Shown piece by piece: positions 54,231 to 64,000 of a DNA stretch of 64,000 nt. Source of the DNA: Bidens hawaiensis (lineage: Eukaryota; Streptophyta; Magnoliopsida; Asterales; Asteraceae); NCBI GenBank assembly GCA_021521415.1, contig JAIQDT010000230.1:1405501-1469500 (forward strand), in the 5' to 3' direction. The position numbers and the translations under genes were made by a program. Positions within the stretch are counted from its first letter, which is position 1; the number at the start of each line of letters is the position of its first letter. The notes under the pieces were generated by a model that was not told where the DNA came from, made no database searches, and was given only the letters and a program-made list of their open reading frames with translations.

Positions 54231-57165
54231 CAATTTGTCAAAATGGCAAGGGGTGACATGCGGTCGTCGACACCAAAGAGTTACAAGCTTGAATCTAACT
54301 AGCAAAGCTTTAGAAGGTTCTTTATCTCCTTTTCTTGGAAACCTCAGCTTCCTTAGGTCACTTGTCTTAGATGACAACCGGTTTTATGGAAGTATCCCAC
54401 ATGAAATAGGCCGTTTGTCACGATTACAAGAGCTTTCCGATCCCTTCACGTCAATTCTTTTACACGAGAAATCCCGGCCAACTTATCAAGTTGCTCAAAA
54501 CTAAGGTTAGTTAGCTTATATTCAAATAAATTGTCAGGCAAAATTCCAAGTACTTTTAGTTCTTTGCGGATGATGAATATATTAAGTTTAAGCAATAATA
54601 ACTTCACGGGTGGGATTCCGCCATTCATTGGCAATCTCACAAATCTAAGAGGCCTCTTTCTAGCTAGGAACGCGTTAGGAGGGAGTATTCCCAATTCTCT
54701 CAATCAGTTAAAAGATTTGAGAGAATTGGGTCTTGGAGATAACGGTCTTGTCGGAGAGTTTCAATTGTTTTTCTTTAACCTTTCAAAGTTAGAACTTTTA
54801 TGCATCCCACAAAACCAACTTCATGGCAATCTACCAGTAAACTTATGTTTAATCCAACCTCATCTCTGGATGCTAGCAATAGATTTCAATCACTTCAATG
54901 GATTCCTTCCACCCTCGATATCAAATTGTTCAGAGTTGGAAATTTTTGATGTTTCCGTAAATGATTTTAAGGGTAGACTTAATATTGACTTTGGAAAACT
55001 TGAAAAACTTAAGTATTTGGGTCTTGGTACCAATAAATTTGAAAGCAACATTGTTGATTGCAAGACTCTTTTTGATTCTTTGTCCAACTGTAGCAACTTA
55101 GAGACTTTAGAACTTGCCGAAAGCCATTTAATAGGGGTGTTACCGAATTCAATTGGCAACTACTCATCCAATCTGCATCATCTAGAGCTTTCAAGGAATT
55201 ATATCTCAGGCAGTCTCCCTTCATCTATAGGCAATCTATTTGGCCTGACTGAAATTAATCTTGAACTAAACAACTTCAAAGGCATGATTCCTGAAAGCAT
55301 AGGAAAGCTTCGAAACTTGGAAAGACTATATCTTAACAACAATGCTTTCTCTCGAATTATTCCACCGTCTATAGGAAACCTGTCATTTCTAATCGAAGTA
55401 GCGTTGGGTGTAAACAAATTGGAAGGTAGTATACCATCCTCTTTTAGCAATTGCAAAAAGTTGTTATTACTAGTCCTTTATGTAAATAACCTCACCGGAA
55501 GTGTACCCAACGAAATATTCCAACTATCTTCTCTTACAATTGGTCTAGATCTGAGTCAAAACAATTTGTCTGGTGTTCTTCCGCAAGAGATTGGCAACTT
55601 GAAATCCTTAGGATATCTTGATTTCTCTGATAATCATTTATCCGGTGAACTTCCAAGTAGCTTTAGCAATTGCATCAGCCTTCAAACGCTAAATCTTTCC
55701 ATAAATTTCTTCGATGGATCGATGCCGAAGGCATTGAGTTTTATGAAAGGCCTCGAATATGTTAGCTTATCACGGAATAACTTTTCTGGTCCTATTCCAT
55801 CATATTTACAAGAAATGGATTTGAGCTATCTAGATCTTTCATATAACAACTTCGAGGGAGAGGTGAGGTACCTGATAAAGGTGTTTTTGCCAACACAAGT
55901 ATGATATCAATCACTGGGAACAGTAGACTTTGCGCTGGCCTACCTGAGCTTCACCTACCCAAATGCGCAACTAGTGCCTCTAAGAAGACTACTAAAAAGC
56001 TTTCGGTTTGGATTGTTGTAGCAATTACACTATCTTCCACTCTTGTAGGTTTAGCTTTGGTGTCATTTTTCTTGTTTTATTTTTGTATAAAAAGGAGGAC
56101 ACGTAAATCATTAGAAACAATCTCGACTGAATCTTTTGAGAGGATTTCATATGGAAGACTTTTCAAAGCAACCGAAGGGTTCTATCCAGATAATTTGATC
56201 GGTAAGGGCAGCTTTGCTTCAGTTTACAAAGGAGTTCTTGATGAAAGCGGCTTCACTGTGGCAATCAAAGTTTTGAACCTTAACTTTCGAGGAGGTTTTA
56301 GGAGTTTTATGGCTGAGTGTAATGCCTTGAGAAATATTCGCCATCGCAACATGGTGAAGCTTATAACTTCTTGTTCAAGTGTCGATTTCCAAGGCAATGA
56401 TTTTAAAGCTTTAGTTTATGATTTCATGCCAAATGGGAGTTTGGAAAGTTGGCTGCATTCAATACAACACATGCTAGATCTTGCTCAAAGAGTAAACATT
56501 ATCAAGGATGTGGCTTGTGCTCTTGATTATCTACATTGTCACTGCGGAAATGTAGTTGTTCATTGTGATTTGAAGCCGAGCAACATTTTATTGGACGCTG
56601 ATATGGTTGCTCATGTTGGAGATTTGGGGCTCGCGAAAATTCTTTCCCTTGAAGGAGTATCTACAACTATAGCTCAAGTATTTTTAGAGGAACCGTTGGG
56701 TATGCACCTCCAGGTAAGCTAATGATCACTAGTCCATTTAAATGTCTTCTAGTCTACATTATACTATACTATTAACTTTACATAAGTTGCAGAATATGGA
56801 CTTGGAAGTGAAGTCTCAACCATTGGGGACATATATAGCTATGGAATCCTTTTGCTAGAAGTGATGACTGGGAAGAAACCAGTTGACCCGATGTTTGAAG
56901 AAGGTCTAACTTTGCATTCATATGCTAGGAACGCCTTGGCTGATGGTTCTCTCCTTCAGATTCTAGATCCAGTACTTTTAAGTGAGGACGTTGATGAAAA
57001 GACTTTGATTTCTTTAGTGAAAATTGGAGTGCAATGCTCTTCCGAGTCTCCACAAAATCGAATGGATATTGAGACCGTTGTTCACGAGCTTTTCTCAAGT
57101 TCTTGATTTGTTAAACGCCCACGGATAAAGTTTTGCAACCTCTGAAAAAGGTAGTATGTGATCTT
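54231..57165 (+). pseudogene. LRR receptor-like kinase pseudogene, subfamily XII (EFR/Xa21-like)
   Basis: The remnant resembles plasma-membrane immune-type receptor kinases. It starts inside the LRR N-cap ([20 protein letters not shown]), with no signal peptide or start. About 18-20 LRRs follow (for example [16 protein letters not shown]), then a juxtamembrane segment with one helix (WIVVAITLSSTLVGLALVSF), then the kinase: GKGSFASVYKG, VAIKVL, HCDLKPSNILLD (non-RD) and DLGLAKI in place of DFG. An intron (56714-56792) splits APPE. Breaks: a frameshift near 54440, a 5-bp tandem duplication (GAGGTGAGGT, about 55858-55868), a frameshift near 56680, and an extra T near 57090 that ends the frame before SQVLDLLNAHG. 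It is non-functional, though some homopolymer breaks could be base errors. Confidence 0.85.
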
Positions 57166-58867
57166 GTTATAATGTTTCTTTGTGCCTTTAAATGTATACA
57201 TGTGTACCTTCACAAGCACTTATTAATTATGTAGGAGTACATGTTGACTTCTAAGGTCAAATTTCATTTTATGTTTTCCACTTTAATGATTCATTTTTTA
57301 CAATCTTCGTGTACTTTTTTGTTTTCCACTTTAATGATTCATTTTTTACAATCTTCGTGTACTTTTTTGTGATGTGTAATGTATTTCAAGGTAACCTTAA
57401 CAATTCGTGTCACTGTCAGTCTGTCACCTCACGTACCTCCTTAACATGGTCAACTTATCAGTGAAGTGTTTCTAACCGAAATGACTCGTTTGCTATAATG
57501 TTTACTACACTATGGTTTAACACCGCGCATGCCAAAACATTGATTCCACACTATTGAAATGTACTTTGTACAAAATCAATTGCCTCTTTCTCCCTTTAGC
57601 TTTTCAGTTCTTTTATAGTTGGCTAATTCAACACCTTAAATTGATATTTTAAAGCATTTAAATAGTGTTATTAATTAAAAATAATCTTATGTTTTCAAGC
57701 ATCATGTGCTCAAAAACTAACTTTAGGTCGTTCTTAACTAGTTTTAGTAAGTTACACCAGCATTCATTCACTTATCACTTGCTAGATTATTAAAATAAAC
57801 ATGAATCACATGCTAAATTATTAAATTAAGCACGTCTTAACATGTTTAACCAGTCTTAAACATGATGAACATAATTTTTAAACTATTAGAAATATTAAAT
57901 TCAGTCTGGTAAGATAAACAACTTCTAGTAGAAGCTTAAGGATCAAACAACCTATGTTCTGCCTATATATATAAGTATATAACTACCATTGTACTATATT
58001 ATGATTTATATATACTTTTGTTGATTCTTATAATTAGCATTGTTGTAAAAATCGTTAGTCGGTAGTCGGGCGGTGAGAAGTAGACTAGCGATTAAACCGG
58101 ATTAATGAAAATTAATCGGGATTAATCATATCAGACTTTAATATATATTTTTCAGTTTTATATATACACGGACACATTTTTAGATGTAATTTATAGTTTT
58201 ATACATACGCATACATATTTTGGCCGGAAATTGGCTGAAATCCCACTGAAGACCGCTGGTTTTTGTTGGAATCTCGCCAGAAACCGCTGAGTTTGGTCGG
58301 AATCTCGCCAGAAATTGCCGATTTTGGCCGGATTTGACCGTTGACCGATTAATTAGCTGACTAGACCAAAATCAATCAGTGAAGTGAGGACTAGCGATTC
58401 ATCAAGAATTAATCACTGCCTAGTCAGGATTTTCACACCGACAATTAGACTGGTCAAAGAAACTATGCTCTATCTCAATATCTAATGCAGCTTGATTCAT
58501 CATTTTCAAATATTTTTATTTCTGTGGTTTTGTAATTAATTTTTATGTGTTTTCTTTGACCGATTAATTAGCTCATTAACTAGTGACTCATCAGTATCCA
58601 GTCGGGATTTTCGCAACACTGACGATTAGACTGGTCAAAGAAACTATGTTCTATCTCAATATGTAATGCAGCTGGATTTATCATTTCCAAATATTTTTAT
58701 TTCTGTGGTCTTGTAATTAATTTACTTAACAAACCCTTTAATTATTATTCATGCCCACAAACCACCTTCAAATATTAAAGGCAGCAAACTGAATAAAATT
58801 CCCTACACTTTTTTAAAACACAAAAACCAAGTAAATAAAAATAATTAATAATAATAATATACTATAA
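57166..58867. repeat. Spacer with local duplications and a hAT-like MITE
   Basis: A 48-bp exact tandem duplication lies at 57273-57368 (GTTTTCCACTTTAATGATTC). About 58040-58620 holds a GTCGG/CCGGAA-rich block with ends like TTGTAAAAATCGTTAG and GATTTTCGCAAC (MITE). A block of about 103 bp (58439 onward) is repeated at 58620 onward (TTAGACTGGTCAAAGAAACT). Confidence 0.5.
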
Positions 58868-61800
58868 TCAAACCAAAGGTCTCTTTTCTTCATCCTCTTC
58901 GTGTATCGAATTCTCGTCTTTAACCGATTCTTTCGTCTTCAAGACCATTCTTGGAGTCGGTTTGTTCTCGGGTAACATCTTCAACACGATTCCCATGGAT
59001 ATTAGAATCAAACCCGTCCCATGTTGCTCGGTTAACGGCTTTGTGAAGATCAAGTACGATAGCAGCAAAGTAACCGCCTTTCTAGCCGTTGTTATCTATG
59101 TCGTTAAATACAAGTTCAGAAGCATGTACTAAAAAACTATAAATGTGATGGTGATAATAATAATATTGGTATTGAAGGAAAATGTACCATTGCAGTGGTG
59201 GCCGCACCGAATATGGCAATTAAGGAAAGAACCGAGACTTGACCGATAAACGTTGCCATTGCTTCGAAGATTAAGACACCGTATACATAAGGATGCTGCA
59301 CCCAAATACAAAGATTATCAGAAGTATGTAAAGGTCACTACTTTTTTGAACATGGTTCAGTTTTGACTTTTGGGTCAACCTACACCGTTACAAGATATAA
59401 CTTGGCATGAAAAACTTGAAAGTTTCAAGTTTTGTTTAACCGACACAATAAACAAGAATAGGTTGTCAGAACACGTTAGCAAAGCGCTTCGAGTATGTGG
59501 CCATTCGTGTCAATCTTGAATTCAGATATCAACAAGTTTGACTGGCTTAGGTCAAACTTATAGGATTTTTAGTGGAAGTCAACCTTGAAATTTTCAAGAG
59601 GGTTGACCTTTTAAGTCAAACTATGATGTTGACTTTCTTTGTCAAACATTAAAACTTGACAAAAATTGCAAAAACTTGATAATGACATTGAAAATGTAAA
59701 CATTAACCAATATATATATATATATACACATTTTTTCATAACAAAATTCATACCAATATCTAACTTTCAAAGCACTAAAATCGACTAAATAAAAATAGAA
59801 ACTTCACCTGAGAGCAAGAACTCCAAGCTTTAAATAACTCTCCTGTCAAAAGCATTGGAGGAATCAAAAAAGGCAAACCGACAACAGTTGAGCAAAACAG
59901 CATCTCCGTCTGCACAAGAAACCGATCATTCCCAACCAAAAAAGGACAACTTTTTGACCCGTTGATATATTCACACGCCCAAAAACACAAAAACAGATCA
60001 AGTCACATGAAAATCACCTGAGTGGTATCGGGATTCATGGTAAATATAGCTTCTTGAAAATTCCCAAGAAACGAATCCATGATCAAAGCACCGGAAACCA
60101 TCACAACACCAAGAATGCTAAAATTTGGTGACGTATTTGCATCCGCGAGAGTAAATAGTATCAATCCCGCAACCAAAAGTAACGCGGAAACATATTCGTG
60201 TGGAGGGTATTTTCGTCTTAACCCGGGAATAAACGCTCCCATAATCATCACTGGTAGAACCTAAATTTAAGTTCAAAAGGTTCAACCAAAATGATATATT
60301 GTGATCACAAATAATATGTCATAAAAAGACACCAAACTCATGACACTAGTCTTTTACACAACCAAACATTGCATGGTTAAAACAGGATCCTAAATTTATT
60401 ATTAGTGCCATACGTTAAAAACGCACAAGATATGGGATTCTTTAGGGGTGTAAACAAACCAAGCCGGCTCGTGAGCTACTCGAGATCGGCTCGTTAAAAG
60501 CTTGATTTAAGCCGGGCTTAAACGGGCATGAGCTCGAGTGACAAGCCCGAGCATAACTAGACTAAACAAGCCTATAATTTATATACTTTTATTTATAAAT
60601 TATGTAAATTATATATATTTATATATTAATTAATTACTGTTATTAAATTATACTAAAAATAACTAAATAATATATGTTATGTTATATATAAAAATTGCAA
60701 TTAATAAACACATTAAAATTATTAAAAATGTATATATCTTATATAACAATTATAAACGAGTCGAGCCCAAGCCTAGCTCGAAGTTTAGAAAAGGAGCTTG
60801 AAACAAGCCGAGCTCGAGCTCAAACGAGCTCAAGGTTTGTCTCGTCTTGTTTACACCCCTAGCGTTCTTTAACATGAGATACACTTATAGGGTGGTAATG
60901 TACAACGAGCAAACATTGCCCGAAGCAAATTAAGATCTAAACTTTATGACATATACAGAAATAAAGTATTCACCTTGGTGGATTTAAACATGAGTTGAGC
61001 AGGGTAATTTAGGAAAGCCAAAGACCCTTTGGTGAGTCCATGAGAACCCATGAGTACAGCCGAGAGTTTGACATAGGTCTTCCACGGGTTCACCATTTGC
61101 TTGGTGGTGAACCCTTGCAAATAAATCAAAGCAATGTAAACCCATCCTTGAACGAATGTAAAATACCAGCCATAACTATACAAAATAAAATTTTCATGAA
61201 AAAAATTAACATTTTTAACGATGGTTAAATTCAAGATTAACAAGATTTAGTGTAGATGACCGACCTGAATTTAAGACGATTATATACATATTCCTGAAAA
61301 AAAATACATGAATGTATTCATTAGCTTTAATTAACATAAAAGGAAACTAATGCTGCATTACTTACAAAACAAAAGTCCATAGTTGACTTTTGATGGTCAT
61401 AGGATATATTTATAACATTAAACATGACAGCACATTATTCTAATCAAATAAATAAATAAAAAATTAAAGAAACACAATTTAAAGATCATACTACTAAATA
61501 TATAATGTAAAAATTGATTTTTGATAGAACCAAGTTTTAGCCTTTAAATCTTTAAACTAACAAATGAATTTTATTTATTTATTTATTTTGTCAAATTCAA
61601 CACAAACAATAAAACAGGTTTAGATTTCAAGTCCCTAAAAAAGAGAAGTGTAGAATTAAACAAAGTGATCATTAAAAAATTTGAATAATTTATTGAAAAC
61701 AAATAATACTAGAAACCACCCAAAGAAGTTTCATTTTAGAAAAGTAACATATTCAACTTTGTGCTAATTACTAATTGCCTGCATATTTTTGGTTAATTCT

Positions 61801-63435
61801 AAGCTTTATTGGCTCTTTCTTAATCTTACTCATTTTACTTTTTCTTTTCATATGTATGCTTTTAGTTTCTATTTTTTTATTAAAGATGTTGAGCATTTGA
61901 TTACTTCCTTGTAGTTTTGGTGCAACCTAAAAGGGACCTACCCAAATTATATAAATAGTTCTTTTCTCAATCTAGTGTCAAGGAATAATCTTTCCAAAGG
62001 TTTGTTTGTTTAAAATTTTAGATTACATCATCATCTTTCTTTGAGTTTGAAACTAATTTAACAGGTTTTCTATACCAAAAACAAATTATTCAAAAATTAA
62101 ATATTAACTTATGTTCCTAAGTAATTAGTTTTTGTGAATAAAAAAAACTATTAAGTTAATTTCAAACTCAAAGAAAGACAATGATATGAGATATCATCCA
62201 AAACTTCAAACAAACAAACCTTTGCATTATTCCTTGGTACTAAATTGAGAAAATAATTTTTTTATAAGTTGTGTAGGACCCATTTAGGATTCACCAAAAC
62301 TACAAGGCAATAATCAAGTACTCAATATCTTTAATAAAAAAATACTGACAAAAAGCACACTTATGTAAAGGTAAAGTAAGAGTTAAGATTAAGAAAGACT
62401 CAATAAAGCCTAAATTAACCAAAAGTATGCAGGCAATTTACACAAAGTGCTGCATGCAAACCATAAACCTCATCAAGAATTCAAGATCAATCCAACCCCA
62501 TATTATATTAATATAAAATTAATAAATTTATTGAAAACATTGCATTGTAGATTCTCCAACAGAAAACCCCAATTCTCAAGAAACCTTACAAAAACAAAAA
62601 CAAAAAACAAGATTTTTCATTCTTAAACAATCTTTCAGATCAAAATTGTTTTTTAAAGAACACCCAATTCCTGAGAAAAAATAATAAAAAAAAAAACATC
62701 AAAAATCAAGCATGGGTTTTGAAGAACAACAAAATCTTGAAAAACCTCAAAAATCAAACATGAGTTTTGAAAAAAACAATATTTTTCATTCTTGAACAAT
62801 CTTTCAAATCAAAATTAGTTTTTTTAAAAAACACTCAATTCCTTGAAAAAAACTCAGAAAACCAAACATGGGTTTTAAAGAACACCAAAAATCTTGAAAA
62901 ATCTCAAAAATCAAACAAGGGTTTTAAAGAAATCAAGATTCTTGAACAGTCTTTCAGATCAAAATTGGATTTTTAAACCCAAATCCTGAAAAACCTCATA
63001 AAATCAAGCATGAGTTTTCGAACCAATCTTTCATATCAAAATTAAAATTTTTAATAAATAAAACCCAATTCCTAAAAACATCATCAAATTAAACAAGGGT
63101 TATAAAAATCTTGAAAAAAAAACCTCAAAAACCCTAAAATCTTTACTAAAAACACAAGCTTTAAAACAAAATTACCTCAAATAAATCAAACCAATTTCAT
63201 ATCAAAATTGGGTTCAAACCAAACAAGGTTTCAAAAATCTTGAAAAACAAACCCTCAAAAACCCTAAAAATCTTCACTAAAAACACAAACTTTAGACCAA
63301 AATTACCTCACAGACGCCATTAACAAGGTACCCAAAGAAGAACCCAGAAGAGCAAATGAGAAACTGTTGCCATTTGGGTCGATCAGAAAGAGAGATACCA
63401 AACAGAGACCGAGTTTGTTCTTCGTTGTTCTTCAT
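58868..63435 (-). CDS. UTR2: UDP-galactose transporter 2-like nucleotide-sugar transporter
   Basis: The product is a Golgi/ER antiporter of the UAA family that moves nucleotide sugar into the lumen in exchange for nucleotide. Exons on minus are 63307-63435, 61265-61293, 60974-61175, 60018-60260, 59808-59909, 59188-59295 and 58868-59095. All phases agree and give 346 aa, near the Arabidopsis UTR2 length. Landmarks are [95 protein letters not shown] and [17 protein letters not shown], then [20 protein letters not shown]. About ten hydrophobic segments are visible, with an acidic cytosolic tail ([10 protein letters not shown]). Intron 1 is 2 kb and holds a large foldback. No lesions. The substrate is assigned by homology only. 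Confidence 0.9.
60443..60861. mobile_element. hAT-type MITE in the transporter intron 3
   Basis: The ends TAGGGGTGTAAACAA and TTGTTTACACCCCTA are perfect inverted repeats. Flanks GGATTCTT (60435-60442) and GCGTTCTT (60862-60869) differ at two positions. The 419-bp body has GAGCTCG-type words near both ends and an AT-rich core. Confidence 0.75.
61757..62448. repeat. Long foldback (about 300-bp arms) in the transporter intron 1
   Basis: 61757-62063 is repeated inverted at 62155-62448, with a spacer of about 90 bp. Matching phrases include ATTGCCTGCATA, CCTTGTAGTTTTGGTG, CAAGGAATAAT, AAAGGTTTGTTTGTTT and TCTTTCTTTGAGTTTGAAA. The transcript could fold into a long double-stranded hairpin. Confidence 0.75.
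62560..63300. repeat. Diverged A-rich internal repeats in the transporter intron 1
   Basis: The phrases TTCTTGAACAATCTTTCA.ATCAAAATT and AAATCTTGAAAAACCTCAAAA recur several times at irregular spacing. They are non-coding, like decayed tandem repeats. Confidence 0.55.
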
Positions 63436-64000
63436 TCTTGCTGTAAAAAGCTAATAACTTTTGTTGTGTGTGTGTGTGTATATATATATATTAATTGATC
63501 ATCAAGTGAGATTTGTGCATGTAGAGATTGATAATAAAAGAATTGATTAGAGGGAGCGTATCGGTTCAATCACGTTGTTGTTGTTGAGAACACAACATTT
63601 AATTTGGAGAGAGGTTGAGATGGAGTTTGCAAATACAGAGTCTGGTTTTGTGAGAAGCCGCCAACTCATGAACAAGGAGAGAGGAGGTGTAAAGGTTAAT
63701 ATCATTATTATATTAGGGGTTTTGCTTTTTCTTTAAAGCAATTTTTAAACGGGCTGCTGGTTAAATTTATCGTAACTGAATACGCTTGTTTTTTGATCTG
63801 GGATAATCCTCACCTAAGGCTGACGTTTATGATACTCGCTTGAAAACGTGACAGTGCGGTGAGATAATATTTTTTTATTTCAAGAATCTAACTAATGAAT
63901 GTTACATACTTACTTAGACTCTCATCATCACCTGGTGCAGCTAAAATTATATTATGAGAAAACATAATTCAAACCCGAATAACTTGAAATATCAGTCTTT
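63436..64000 (-). promoter_or_regulatory. 5' flank of the transporter gene
   Basis: The leader has a (TG)n(TA)n microsatellite (about 63461-63492) just upstream of the ATG. Further out, 63755-63870 carries the short dispersed repeat also seen at 33000 and 48245. No clear TATA box is chosen. Confidence 0.35.

Overview
The window looks like plant nuclear DNA from a eudicot, most likely Asteraceae. It is AT-rich, its genes are long and contain introns, and transposable elements are packed densely between and inside them. The family placement rests on the style of the repeats and is an inference. I see no bacterial, plastid or mitochondrial features.

Six host protein-coding loci can be modelled by splicing. 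(1) An orphan first exon of an ATL-type RING-H2 gene (18389-18547, +). (2) FN3K, a chloroplast-type fructosamine-3-kinase (20877-24235, +, 9 exons), with a one-base frameshift in the catalytic exon. (3) PFC1, a chloroplast KsgA-type rRNA dimethyladenosine transferase (24604-27987, -, 9 exons), tail-to-tail with FN3K and carrying one premature stop. (4) A CHX18/19-like cation/H+ antiporter (33504-37287, +, 4 exons, intact, 799 aa). (5) A DUF4378 protein (47593-49310, +, 2 exons, intact). (6) A UDP-galactose transporter 2-like gene (58868-63435, -, 7 exons, intact, 346 aa). Two further gene relics are clearly broken: a CYP76-like cytochrome P450 (13462-14815, -) and a class XII LRR receptor kinase (54231-57165, +).

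The rest is mobile DNA. One LTR-retrotransposon family appears three times: a 3' end at the left edge (1-1810, + sense), a solo LTR with target duplication (31584-32626), and a 3' LTR with internal DNA (42859-45345, - sense). In both internal copies a gene with the 'putative gypsy-type transposon' domain runs antisense to the LTR and has its own TATA box and G-box about 1.05 kb from the LTR. A complete and apparently intact hAT transposon (37730-40887, 701-aa transposase, 8-bp target duplications) shares its terminal repeat with a 593-bp non-autonomous relative (12060-12652). Other hAT-type MITEs, a MULE-like element with about 80-bp terminal repeats, Helitron-like ends, SINE/LINE copies and LINE pol remnants fill the introns and spacers.

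Within PFC1 intron 1, inside a MITE, lies a sequence with the complete conserved core of a hammerhead ribozyme (27280-27304). The strongest leads are the promoter-bearing antisense gene in the LTR elements, the hammerhead core, the autonomous/non-autonomous hAT pair, and the single-base lesions in two adjacent chloroplast-related genes.
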